NCBI RefSeq assembly: GCF_963676285.1
Contig: NZ_OY781063.1
Coordinates: 682,001-746,000 of the forward strand
Direction: 5' to 3'
DNA length: 64,000 nucleotides
Source: an uncultured Sphaerochaeta sp.
GTDB taxonomy: Bacteria; Spirochaetota; Spirochaetia; Sphaerochaetales; Sphaerochaetaceae
The number at the start of each line of letters is the position of its first letter. Within the stretch, counting starts at the first letter, position 1. This document shows, piece after piece, positions 1 through 8,189 of this stretch. The notes under the pieces were generated by a model that was not told the origin of the DNA, searched no databases, and saw only the letters and a list, made by a program, of their open reading frames with translations. A program made the translations under genes and the position numbers.

Positions 1-253
1 GAAAGCGATTCCTGACTCTGAAAGTAAAAATCATGATAGTCCAGAGGCCAAGCAGTACGGCAAGTGGGATGAGGGAAAAGGGTACAGGGGAAACGGTAAA
101 GGAGAAGAAACGATTAAGAAGGGAGCTTGCCCAAGAGACTACGCTGAGTTCAATTCCGAGAGCCGGCAAAACTTCCAACGCTCCTACCAATAGTGTCAAT
201 AAGAGGCAAACCACCCCTGTAACGAGAGAACCTTTTCCTCTACCTTCCTTCAC
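1..253 (-). CDS. membrane protein, N-terminal part only (cut by window edge)
   Basis: A GTG start at 253 is preceded by a good ribosome binding site (AAAGGAG, six bases upstream), and 84 codons run off the left edge without a stop. The visible part has two hydrophobic stretches (about residues 10-35 and 55-72) separated by a segment with a PVPFS motif. It lies 43 bases after the rsmG stop and is probably the last gene of the mnmE-mnmG-rsmG unit. The two helices around a PFS turn faintly recall DUF3810 membrane proteins, but this is a guess. No function can be assigned from the fragment. Confidence 0.6.
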   Translation of the reverse strand, partial: MKEGRGKGSLVTGVVCLLLTLLVGALEVLPALGIELSVVSWASSLLNRFFSFTVSPVPFSLIPLAVLLGLWTIMIFTFRVRNRF

Positions 254-296
254 AACTTGCTCCTTTCTAGGTAAACACCCTTGCCATTAGATGGTA

Positions 297-956
297 TCAA
301 ATCTTTGTGAGAACGCAAAGCGTGCGATTTGCATCCAACTGGGGAACCGTGAGAGGGATAAACTGTGCACTCCACCTACTTTTGCATTGCGATGCAACCT
401 GGTCCAGCTCTGCTTCAACCTGGTTAAGCAAGCCTTTATAGGCACAGACTACACCACCATCACTGAGGATGGGCGCCACAAGATCAAGAATTTCCACCAA
501 AGGCCTGAAAGCCCGGAAGGTAATCACATCAAACTTCTGGCTTACCTGTTTCAAGTCCTGGGAAACGATCTGCACCCGTTCAGAAAGACCGGTCGCTACA
601 AGAGCGTTTCGCAGAAAATTCACTCTTCTTTCCATCCTTTCCACCAAGGTGAAGGAGTAATTTTCCAAAGCTATTGCCAGGGGAATCCCAGGTAGACCTG
701 CCCCTGAACCAAGATCGGCAAAGCAGGGGTGCTCATACTGCCGGGCAATTTCACTGATTGGAGAGACTGCAGCCAGGCTATCGAAAATATGGCGTATGAC
801 CAACTCTTTTCCCTCAGCTCCAACCAACTTGTAGACTGGATTGAAAAGTTCCACCTCTGCAATATACCGTTGCAATTGGTGCAACTGTTCCTCGGACCAT
901 ACCAGTTGCAGGGCATCAAGGCCTTCCTGTATCAAGGCTTCATACTTACCGCTCAC
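297..956 (-). CDS. rsmG: 16S rRNA (guanine-N7) methyltransferase RsmG (GidB)
   Basis: Predicted SAM-dependent enzyme that methylates N7 of a guanine in the 530 loop of 16S rRNA (G527 in E. coli numbering). The Rossmann motif I is the DLGSGAGLPGIPLAI stretch, and the family-typical FRAFRPL segment is present. I chose the GTG at 956 because GGGAGGG lies about seven bases upstream; this gives about 219 aa, normal for the family. An ATG at 983 would add nine residues and deepen the overlap with mnmG. With the GTG the overlap with the mnmG stop is 11 bases, so translation is probably coupled. The mnmE-mnmG-rsmG order is widespread. Confidence 0.93.
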   Translation of the reverse strand: MSGKYEALIQEGLDALQLVWSEEQLHQLQRYIAEVELFNPVYKLVGAEGKELVIRHIFDSLAAVSPISEIARQYEHPCFADLGSGAGLPGIPLAIALENYSFTLVERMERRVNFLRNALVATGLSERVQIVSQDLKQVSQKFDVITFRAFRPLVEILDLVAPILSDGGVVCAYKGLLNQVEAELDQVASQCKSRWSAQFIPLTVPQLDANRTLCVLTKI

Positions 957-2760
957 GGTGCCCTCCCTTGTCCAGGTGAACAATCAAGAGGGCAATATCA
1001 CTATTGCGAACACCGCTTATCCTGGAGGCCTGTCCCACTGAGATCGGCATCACTTTTTTGAGCTTCTCCTTCCCCTCTGCGCTCAGTCCATCCAATGCAT
1101 CATAATTGAAATCCTGACTGATATGGAGACTCTCCAGTTTCTCAAATCGGTTGATCTGTCTCTCCTGACGGTTGATATAGCCTTCATATTTCACATCGAG
1201 TTCCACCTGATAACGAATCGGCTCATCAAAGGCAGAGAGTTCTGGAATTGTTTCCTGGAGACTGGCCATCGTGACTTCAGGCATCTTGAGTGCCTGAATT
1301 GCACTCTTCTCGCCCACCTTACGCTGTCGGAGCAGGTCCTTCACCGTTTCCATTTTCTCCATTTTTTGCTGGAGGCGGCCTAGGCTCTCCTCAGTCTGTA
1401 ACCCAACGCGGAATCCTTTCTCGGTAAGACGTTGGTCGCAACTGTCATGACGAAGATTTAGCCGATACTCTGCTCTGCTGGTGAACATACGGTAGGGTTC
1501 CTTGGTCCCCATGGTTACCAGGTCATCAATAAGTACCCCTGTGTAGGCTTCATTACGACTGAGCACCAGAGGATCTTCCCCCTTGAGCTTCTGCGCTGCA
1601 TTGATTCCTGCCATCAATCCCTGACAGGCAGCTTCCTCATACCCACTGGTACCATTTGTCTGTCCTGCAATGAAGAGATTCTCAACCAGCTTACTCTCCA
1701 AGGAAGGGAATAGGGCTTGGGGGTCGATGAAATCATATTCGACAGCGTAGGCTGGTCGCATGATCTGGGCATGCTCCAGGCCTGCAATACTGTGGACAAA
1801 GTCCCACTGCACATCTTCAGGAAGGGAGGAGGAGATACCGTTTAGGTACATCTCCTCTGTCCCGATACCCTCAGGTTCCACGAAAATCTGGTGCCTGTCA
1901 CGATCGGGGAATCGAACCACCTTATCCTCAATTGAAGGACAATAGCGTGGTCCGGTACCAACAATCTTCCCACCATAGAGGGGGGAACGATGGATATTAT
2001 CCTGGATGATTGCGTGGGTTTTCTCATTGGTCCAGGTGATGTAGCAAGGAACCTGGGGTCTGTTGATGCTGTCATAATCAAAACTGAAGGGCATCATAAG
2101 CTCTTCCCCATCCTGCAACTCCATCTTGTCGAAATCCAAGGTGGACTTGCGTACCCTGGCAGGGGTGCCAGTCTTCAAACGCCCAACCGGAAAACCCTTT
2201 TTCCTGAGATTCGTACCCAGTCCAATAGCGGCCGGCTCATCCAAGCGACCGTTGGGTGCATCATACTCTCCTATAAAGATTCTTCCTTCCATGAAGGTTC
2301 CAGTGGTAAGAACGACCACCTTTGCAGAGATGGTATGCCGTCTCTCGGTGATTACCCCCACAAGTCGCTTACCGGTTGCATCGAGCTGAAGGTCTACAAC
2401 CGTGTCCATGAACAAGGAAAGGTTGTGTTCACGCTCCAGCGTTTCCTTGGCGAGCCTTGCGTAGGTGAACTTGTCAGCCTGGGCACGGGGAGCCTGTACA
2501 GCAGGACCGCGTCTCCTGTTAAGTATGCGGTACTGTATCATGGAGTGGTCGATCAGGTGGGCCATCTCACCACCAAGGGCATCAACTTCCCTGACGATAT
2601 TTCCCTTGGAGAGCCCACCGATTGCCGGATTACACGACAAACGCCCGATTGCATCGAGGTTCTGGGTGATCAAGAGCGTCTTGTATCCTATTCTGGAGAG
2701 AGCCAAGGATGCCTCAATACCGGCATGTCCCCCTCCCACTACGATTGCATCATAATCCAT
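946..2760 (-). CDS. mnmG: tRNA uridine-5-carboxymethylaminomethyl(34) synthesis enzyme MnmG (GidA)
   Basis: FAD-binding partner of MnmE that adds the carboxymethylaminomethyl group (or aminomethyl, depending on donor) to wobble U34 of several tRNAs, using methylene-tetrahydrofolate. The N-terminus has the dinucleotide-binding motif GGGHAGIEA, followed by the family signature SCNPAIGG and the GRLKTGTP segment. Its 604 residues fit the long MnmG type rather than the short TrmFO type. The C-terminal helical region used for tRNA and MnmE binding is present. It starts four bases after the mnmE stop and overlaps rsmG, so the three genes are likely one transcript. Confidence 0.97.
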   Translation of the reverse strand: MDYDAIVVGGGHAGIEASLALSRIGYKTLLITQNLDAIGRLSCNPAIGGLSKGNIVREVDALGGEMAHLIDHSMIQYRILNRRRGPAVQAPRAQADKFTYARLAKETLEREHNLSLFMDTVVDLQLDATGKRLVGVITERRHTISAKVVVLTTGTFMEGRIFIGEYDAPNGRLDEPAAIGLGTNLRKKGFPVGRLKTGTPARVRKSTLDFDKMELQDGEELMMPFSFDYDSINRPQVPCYITWTNEKTHAIIQDNIHRSPLYGGKIVGTGPRYCPSIEDKVVRFPDRDRHQIFVEPEGIGTEEMYLNGISSSLPEDVQWDFVHSIAGLEHAQIMRPAYAVEYDFIDPQALFPSLESKLVENLFIAGQTNGTSGYEEAACQGLMAGINAAQKLKGEDPLVLSRNEAYTGVLIDDLVTMGTKEPYRMFTSRAEYRLNLRHDSCDQRLTEKGFRVGLQTEESLGRLQQKMEKMETVKDLLRQRKVGEKSAIQALKMPEVTMASLQETIPELSAFDEPIRYQVELDVKYEGYINRQERQINRFEKLESLHISQDFNYDALDGLSAEGKEKLKKVMPISVGQASRISGVRNSDIALLIVHLDKGGHRER

Positions 2761-2763
2761 ATA

Positions 2764-4092
2764 TTATTTTCCTACACAAAATCCACTGAAGATTGTCTCA
2801 AGAATATCAGAGGGGGTAACCTCTCCGGTCAACTGACCAAGATTGTCCAGCGCCTCTCCCAACTCTACAGCAGTGATATCCAGAGGGATATCATCATCCA
2901 CCAGATTGAGAGCTCTCTCGAGCGCCACTTTACTCGCATCCAAGAGTTGGTACTGCCGCTCCGATTCAATGATCAGGAGTTCATCACCACTGATGGAGAA
3001 CCCACTGGTCAGGCGCGTGGAAATCTCATGGAGCAAACGATCCACTCCTTCCCCACTTTGGGCACTGATAGCCAACTTTCCCTTCGGTGGCTTTGCAAGA
3101 TCACTCTTGTTGTAGACCACCAAGGTCCGTTCATCCTCTTCAGGTACATGCCCCATCATGGTGCTGTCAACTAGAAATACCACCAAGTCTGCCTGACCTA
3201 TAAGGCGTTCTGTTCGTTTAATGCCTTCACTCTCAATACTGTCAGAGCTCTCCCTGAGTCCTGCTGTATCGTACAAGCGAATAGGAATCCCCTCGATTGA
3301 AAGGTCGGCTTCTATATAATCACGGGTGGTTCCCTTTACAGGGCTTACGATCGATCGCTCCTGTTTCAGCAGTAAATTAAACAGAGAACTTTTCCCTGCG
3401 TTGGTAGAACCGGCAAGCACGATTCTGGCCCCACTCTTGTAGAGCTTTCCTACCTGATAGGTCTCAGAGAGATGGTGGAGCTGATCGATCAAATCAACGA
3501 GCTGGGCACGGGGAAACACAAATGCATCCAGTTCATCCTCCGCATAGTCGAGTTGTACCTCGACAGCAGCCATGACCTGCATCAATTGTTGCTTAAGGGA
3601 ACTGATACGTTCCTTCAGGCTCCCTTCAAGCCGTCCCAGGGCAAGAGCCCTGGAGCGTTCACTCTGACTTACCACCAGCTCCTGCACAGCTTCCGCCTGG
3701 GTCAGATCCAACCTTCCGTGCAAGAATGCACGGAAGGTGAATTCACCACCTTCTGCACTACGCATACCCAGTCGCGAAAACAGTGCCAGTATTTCCTTGA
3801 TCACAGCAAGAGAGCCATGACAAGAAAACTCAATAGCTTCCTCCAGCGTATACCCGTGTCCTTCCGTATAAACGGCGGCAACAACCTCATCTAGCTTTTT
3901 TCCTGATTCATCCTGCAGGTACCCATGCACCAAAGTGGCATTACCAGCTTCTTTTAAGGCTTTGGGTCGGGAAAAACGAGTTGCAAGCAGTGCTTTGCAC
4001 CCTTCCCCGCTGACCCTTATGACCGCTAACGCGCTTTGTGCCCATGGCGTGGCAAGGGCATAGATGATATCGTCGGTTACATACTCTCTCAT
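2764..4092 (-). CDS. mnmE: tRNA modification GTPase MnmE (TrmE)
   Basis: Partner of MnmG in wobble U34 modification. An N-terminal tetrahydrofolate-binding domain begins with YALATPWAQSALAVIRVSG, and a G domain with P-loop GSTNAGKSS and a DTAGL switch II lies inside a helical domain. The C-terminus ends in FCVGK, the family's conserved Cys-Gly-Lys tail. The start at 4092 (MREYV) fits the family's N-terminus; upstream ATGs at 4116 and 4134 would add residues not expected. No strong ribosome binding site is visible for any of them, so the start is the least certain point. The gene faces away from epmA, with about 67 bases between the starts. Confidence 0.95.
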   Translation of the reverse strand: MREYVTDDIIYALATPWAQSALAVIRVSGEGCKALLATRFSRPKALKEAGNATLVHGYLQDESGKKLDEVVAAVYTEGHGYTLEEAIEFSCHGSLAVIKEILALFSRLGMRSAEGGEFTFRAFLHGRLDLTQAEAVQELVVSQSERSRALALGRLEGSLKERISSLKQQLMQVMAAVEVQLDYAEDELDAFVFPRAQLVDLIDQLHHLSETYQVGKLYKSGARIVLAGSTNAGKSSLFNLLLKQERSIVSPVKGTTRDYIEADLSIEGIPIRLYDTAGLRESSDSIESEGIKRTERLIGQADLVVFLVDSTMMGHVPEEDERTLVVYNKSDLAKPPKGKLAISAQSGEGVDRLLHEISTRLTSGFSISGDELLIIESERQYQLLDASKVALERALNLVDDDIPLDITAVELGEALDNLGQLTGEVTPSDILETIFSGFCVGK

Positions 4093-4159
4093 AGGAGTGA
4101 GTATACTGTTTTGCATGGTATGCTTGCAACACAAGCTGCCCTCTGGCTATGATGCACCC

Positions 4160-5151
4160 ATGAAAACAGCAGCACAGCAAAGGAGCAGGATGAATAGGGC
4201 TATCCGCACCTTTTTTGAAGATCGTTCCTACACGGAAGTCGACACCCCTATACTCAGTCCCACTCTGATACCTGAAGCTACCATCGAGAACTTTTCCACT
4301 CGGTTTGAGAACCCCTTTCTTCCCTCCAAGGATCTCTACCTGGTTCCTTCACCAGAGATTTTCATGAAGCAGCTTATCGCAGAGGGAATCGGCAGTATCT
4401 ACCAGATCAGCCATTGCTTCAGGAACAGTGAACAACTGGGGAATATCCACAATATCGAGTTCTCAATGCTTGAATATTACACCATCGGTGCAGATGAACA
4501 GGACTCCATCACCCTCACTGAAGATCTTGTCGCCTCACTGCTGAGTGAGGACAGTCCACAGGATCTGAAACCGCCCTTCAGAAGAATGAGTGTTGAAGAG
4601 GCAATGCTCACCTATGCGGGGATTGACCTGAAACAACATCAAAGGCAAAGCTCGCTTGCCAAGGAAGCACAGAGACTCGGTCTTTCACTTCCCCCTGGGC
4701 CAGAGAGCTGGGAAGACACGTTCAACAGGATTTTCCTGACTTTCGTTGAGCCAAACCTCCCCAAGACCGCCCCTTGGTACTGGAGCAGTATCCAAGGCAG
4801 ATCGCCTGCCTTGCAAAGGCTGACAGTCTTTACCGACGGAGGTGGGAACTGTACATCCGAGGTGTGGAGATTGCCAACTGTTATGACGAGGAGAGAAGCG
4901 AAAACACCATCTCTGCCTACTACCAGAGCGAGTATGCAAAACTGGTGGAAAACAGGATGGACAGCGGTTCTGTCATCCCCGATACCGACCCTTCCCTTGC
5001 CCATATCTTTGCATCCATGCCCCAGTGCTCTGGAGTTGCCATGGGCCTTGATCGCTTGTTGATGTTGCTTATGGATAAAAGGAGTCTGCAGGGGGTGATT
5101 CTTTTTCCGCTTTCTGATATGCTGAGGAATGGCGATACGCGTAATTTGTAA
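4160..5151 (+). pseudogene. epmA: EF-P lysine ligase EpmA (PoxA/YjeA), split by a one-base frameshift
   Basis: EpmA is a class II lysyl-tRNA synthetase-like enzyme that attaches (R)-beta-lysine to a lysine of EF-P. The first frame (4160 to about 4771) encodes the N-terminal two thirds, with the SPE..MK, CFRNSE and EFSMLEYY motifs. Homology then continues in another frame from 4774 (VLEQYPRQI, GVEIANCYDE, GVAMGLDRLLML) to the stop at 5151. The break falls in a run of four Cs at 4770-4773; one extra C would restore a protein of about 330 aa, normal for EpmA. The start is the ATG at 4160 (MKTAAQQRS), without an obvious ribosome binding site. efp follows 18 bases later. Sequencing error or a genuine mutation are both possible. 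Confidence 0.85.
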
Positions 5152-5169
5152 CAATACGAGGTAATACAC

Positions 5170-5733
5170 ATGATTAAAGCAGGCCAAATCGATAAGGGAA
5201 CCGCCTTATTGATCAAAGGACAACCCTTTGTGGTCGTTGACCGAGAGTTCGTAAATCCCGGAAAAGGCTCCGCCTTCGTTCGACTGAAGATGAAGAGCCC
5301 CTCAACAGGCCAGACCTTGAGTGAAACGATGAAGACCCAGGATAACGCTGAAGACATCACGGTAATGGATCGTGACTGTCAGTACCTTTACAACGATGGA
5401 GAGCATTTCCATCTTATGTTGACTGACACCTTCGAGCAGATTGAAGTACCGATGACCACGTTCCCAGACTATGAGTTCCTTATGAAGGACGGGGAGACCT
5501 ACCGGTGCACATTCTGGGAAGAGCAGATGCTCGACATCCAGCTTCCCCCGAAAGTGGTTTATCTGGTAGCAGAGGCTGAGGAAGCAGTAAAGGGTGACAC
5601 AGTCCAGGGTGCAACCAAGTACGTAACCACTGAAACAGGACTGAAAGTCCGTGTCCCGATTTTCATCAAGCAAGGTGAGAAGATCCGCATCAATACCGAA
5701 ACAAAAGAGTATATCGAGCGGGTCAACAGCTGA
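5170..5733 (+). CDS. efp: elongation factor P
   Basis: EF-P binds between the P and E sites and relieves ribosomes stalled at polyproline. The 187-residue protein has the KOW-like N-terminal domain and two OB domains ending in the family-typical TETKEYIERVNS tail. The tip of domain I reads NPGKGSA with Lys32 at the position that EpmA modifies with beta-lysine, matching the epmA gene just upstream. A GAGG ribosome binding site precedes the ATG, and a strong terminator follows 20 bases after the stop. Lysine rather than arginine at the tip argues against EarP-type rhamnosylation. Confidence 0.97.
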   Translation: MIKAGQIDKGTALLIKGQPFVVVDREFVNPGKGSAFVRLKMKSPSTGQTLSETMKTQDNAEDITVMDRDCQYLYNDGEHFHLMLTDTFEQIEVPMTTFPDYEFLMKDGETYRCTFWEEQMLDIQLPPKVVYLVAEAEEAVKGDTVQGATKYVTTETGLKVRVPIFIKQGEKIRINTETKEYIERVNS

Positions 5734-5752
5734 CCTAACCCTCACTCACAAG

Positions 5753-5778
5753 CCCCCAGGAAATTCTTGGGGGTTTTT
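5753..5778 (+). terminator. rho-independent terminator of efp
   Basis: The arms CCCCCA and TTGGGGG, extended by GAA/TTC in the interior, form a hairpin followed by five Ts. It lies 20 bases after the efp stop and separates it from the ABC importer genes. Confidence 0.9.
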
Positions 5779-5780
5779 CT

Positions 5781-5820
5781 TTGGACAATTCTGTCCTATT
5801 CCGACATTTTCTTGGACAAT
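5781..5820 (+). promoter_or_regulatory. direct repeat TTGGACAAT with an embedded inverted repeat, possible operator
   Basis: TTGGACAAT occurs at 5781-5789 and again at 5812-5820, spaced 31 bases (about three helical turns). The first copy also lies in a small inverted repeat, GGACA-ATTC-TGTCC (5783-5796). Both copies sit upstream of the importer promoter, where an upstream-acting regulator could bind. The regulator is unknown and no candidate gene is adjacent. Confidence 0.35.
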
Positions 5821-5865
5821 ACATACCTATTATCTTCTTTAGCTAAAACTGGTTACAGTATGTTT

Positions 5866-5894
5866 TTGACATCTGGCATGCGAGCCCGTACACT
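5866..5894 (+). promoter_or_regulatory. sigma-70 type promoter of the sugar ABC importer operon
   Basis: A perfect -35 TTGACA (5866-5871) is followed after 17 bases by a -10-like TACACT (5889-5894, four of six matches). The binding-protein start at 5926 would leave a leader of about 25 bases containing the ribosome binding site. Confidence 0.65.
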
Positions 5895-5925
5895 ATAGAA
5901 AACACGAACAAAAGGAGTGATTTGT

Positions 5926-7206
5926 ATGAAAGCAAGAAACGTTTTCATCACCGCCATGGTGATCCTCATGTTGTTGCCGGGTGTCCTCTTTGCCCAAGCA
6001 GCTTCCGAGGAAACTGATTCAAACACGATGCGACTCGCCTGGTGGGGCAACCCTACCCGCGATGAACGCACCTACAAGGCCGTCGAGATGTTCGAAGCCA
6101 AGAATCCAGGAGTCACCATTGAAACTGAGACAACCGGTTGGAGTGGCTACTGGGACAAGATGAACACCCAGGCAGCCGCAGGAAGCCTTCCTGACCTTAT
6201 GCAGCATGACTATGCGTACATGCTCCAGTGGGTAGAAAGAAACCAACTCGCTGATCTTACGCCGTATGTTGACAAGGGAATCATCGACCTCTCCAAGATC
6301 AATGACTCTTTCCTTACCGGTGGTAGGGTTAATGGAAAACTGTATGGCATCAGCTTGGGCACCAATGCTGTATGTCTTACCTATGATCCTGCAGTGCTCA
6401 AGAAGGCTGGCATTTCACAGATCAACAGTGCAACCTGGACCTGGGCAGACTTTGAACGCATTGCCCTACAGGTGTACCAGAAGACCGGTGTACAGACAAT
6501 CCCGTTCTTCACCACTGATCCGAAGGTTGGTTTCGACAACATGATCCGTCAGACTGGAGCATCCACCTATGGGGAAACCGGTCTCGGTTTCACCGATCCT
6601 GCAGCTCTGCGTGAGTTCTATGCAATCCAGCTCAGACTCCTCGATGCAGGTGCCCTCATCAAGCCGGAAACTGCTTTTGTGACCGTAAGCCCTGAGGAAG
6701 GAGCCATTGCCAAGGGTGAGACTTGGGTTGAATTCATCTGGTCCAACCAGTTTGTGTCCACCCAGGCTGCAGCACAGCGTCCACTTGAGATTGCCCTGCT
6801 TCCCAACATCAAAAACGCAAAGGCAAAGGGAACATTCCTCAAGCCTTCCATGTTCTTCAGTATTCCAGCTTCCGCTGAGAATCCAGAACTTGCTGCTAAG
6901 TTCCTCAACTTCTTTGTCAACAACATCGAAGTTAATGACATGTTGATGGGCGAACGCGGCGTTCCCATTCCTGATGATGTACGTGAGCACATGTCAACAA
7001 TGGTTGACCCGATCAACAAGCAGATTTTCGATTACATCAGTCTTGCGTCCAAGAACGCAGGTCCGATTGACGCTCCCGATCCAGCAGGCAGCGGTGAGTT
7101 CCTCAAGATGGTACGTGATGTTACCCAAGAGATACTCATGAAGCGTGTATCCCTCGATGAAGGGGTTGCCAAGATCATGAGCAGAGGAAACGAAATTCTG
7201 AAGTAA
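5926..7206 (+). CDS. sugar ABC transporter substrate-binding protein (family 1)
   Basis: Periplasmic binding protein that would deliver a carbohydrate to the two permeases downstream. A signal peptide (about residues 1-25, ending near LFAQA) has no lipobox cysteine, so the protein is probably soluble in the periplasm. The mature start, MRLAWWGNPTRDERTYKAVEMF, is typical of family 1 solute-binding proteins. The ATG at 5926 follows AAAGGAG by eight bases; upstream GTG in frame at 5917 lies inside that site. Its 426 residues are standard. The substrate cannot be read from sequence, but the GH88/105-type hydrolase next door points to unsaturated galacturonides or rhamnogalacturonan fragments. Confidence 0.9.
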   Translation: MKARNVFITAMVILMLLPGVLFAQAASEETDSNTMRLAWWGNPTRDERTYKAVEMFEAKNPGVTIETETTGWSGYWDKMNTQAAAGSLPDLMQHDYAYMLQWVERNQLADLTPYVDKGIIDLSKINDSFLTGGRVNGKLYGISLGTNAVCLTYDPAVLKKAGISQINSATWTWADFERIALQVYQKTGVQTIPFFTTDPKVGFDNMIRQTGASTYGETGLGFTDPAALREFYAIQLRLLDAGALIKPETAFVTVSPEEGAIAKGETWVEFIWSNQFVSTQAAAQRPLEIALLPNIKNAKAKGTFLKPSMFFSIPASAENPELAAKFLNFFVNNIEVNDMLMGERGVPIPDDVREHMSTMVDPINKQIFDYISLASKNAGPIDAPDPAGSGEFLKMVRDVTQEILMKRVSLDEGVAKIMSRGNEILK

Positions 7207-7219
7207 GCGCAACGGTACA

Positions 7220-7258
7220 CTATGGGGAAGACCTGCTTCTGTGGGTTTTCCTCCATAG
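7220..7258 (+). promoter_or_regulatory. intercistronic stem-loop between binding protein and permease genes
   Basis: CTATGG (7220-7225) pairs with CCATAG (7253-7258), and the stem continues inward with GGAAGACC against GGGTTTTCC apart from one bulged T, giving about 14 pairs around a ten-base loop. There is no T run. Such hairpins after a binding-protein gene often protect the upstream mRNA and lower permease expression. That role is inferred here. Confidence 0.55.
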
Positions 7259-7273
7259 CCGGAAGGAGCATCC

Positions 7274-8188
7274 ATGAAGCAACTCACATCTCGCAGGCGA
7301 TCGTTTTTAGACGATCTATCTGGCTATGCCTTTATCAGCCCATGGCTGCTGGGGTTCATAGCCTTTTCCATTATCCCGATCCTCTTCTCCCTCTACTACT
7401 CCTTCACCGAATATGACATTCTCGGTGAACCGATGTTCAATGGTCTGGAGAATTTCAGGAGGATGCTGGGTGATGAACTCTTCTGGCAGTCACTGAAGGT
7501 TACCTTCTTCTATGCATTCGTTTCGGTACCGCTACGCCTACTCTTTGCATTTTTTGTTGCCATGCTGTTCAACCGTGGCACCCGTGCAATCAGGGTGTAC
7601 CAGGCAATATACTACGTACCTTCCCTGGTTGGTGGCTCTATTGCCATCGCGGTTATGTGGAGACGACTCTTCATGGCTGATGGAGCACTCAATGCTGCAT
7701 TGGCAAAAATCGGAATCGTCACCGATATATCCTGGATAGGAAACCCATCAACAGCAATCTGGACATTGATACTGCTTGCTGCGTGGCAGTTCGGCTCCTC
7801 AATGCTGATCTTCCTTGCTGGACTCAGACAGATTCCCAAGGAACTCTATGAAGCTGCCTCCATCGATGGGGCAAACCCCCTCAAGAAATTCACGCACATT
7901 ACCGTTCCCCAGATCACCCCAGTCATCTTCTTCAACTTGGTCATGCAGTTGATAAACGGATTCACTGTCTTTACCCAAGCTTTTGTGGTATCAGGAGGAT
8001 CAGGAGACCCTCTCAATTCAACATTGGTGTATGCACTCTATCTCTACCAAAGAGCATTCAAGTACTACGATATGGGCTATGGAAGTGCCCTTGCTTGGGT
8101 CCTTGTGCTGATAATCGGTGTCATGACAGGCATTGTATTCAAGACGTCAAACAATTGGGTCTTCTATGAAGCAAAGGAGGGTAAATAA
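7274..8188 (+). CDS. sugar ABC transporter permease, MalF/UgpA type
   Basis: Inner-membrane permease with six predicted helices and the EAA loop YEAASIDGANPLKKFTHITVPQI near residues 190-215, which docks onto the ATPase. At 304 residues it has the length of the short UgpA/LacF-like permeases. AAGGAG precedes the ATG by five bases. The second permease gene starts two bases after its stop. No ATPase gene is linked, so the complex probably uses a shared MsmX/UgpC-type ATPase encoded elsewhere. Confidence 0.93.
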   Translation: MKQLTSRRRSFLDDLSGYAFISPWLLGFIAFSIIPILFSLYYSFTEYDILGEPMFNGLENFRRMLGDELFWQSLKVTFFYAFVSVPLRLLFAFFVAMLFNRGTRAIRVYQAIYYVPSLVGGSIAIAVMWRRLFMADGALNAALAKIGIVTDISWIGNPSTAIWTLILLAAWQFGSSMLIFLAGLRQIPKELYEAASIDGANPLKKFTHITVPQITPVIFFNLVMQLINGFTVFTQAFVVSGGSGDPLNSTLVYALYLYQRAFKYYDMGYGSALAWVLVLIIGVMTGIVFKTSNNWVFYEAKEGK

Positions 8189-8189
8189 G

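Noticed and set aside
33..290. Plus-strand open frame at the left edge
   Set aside because: The opposite strand holds a membrane-protein frame with a good ribosome binding site and hydrophobic pattern in the right operon.
1990..3174. 394-codon open frame on the plus strand
   Set aside because: It runs antisense across mnmG and mnmE, which are certain. It has no motif or ribosome binding site.
4740..4800. Programmed -1 frameshift in epmA
   Set aside because: The zero frame reads GCC CCT TGG, with no X-XXY-YYZ slippery heptamer and no clear downstream pseudoknot. A missing base is simpler.
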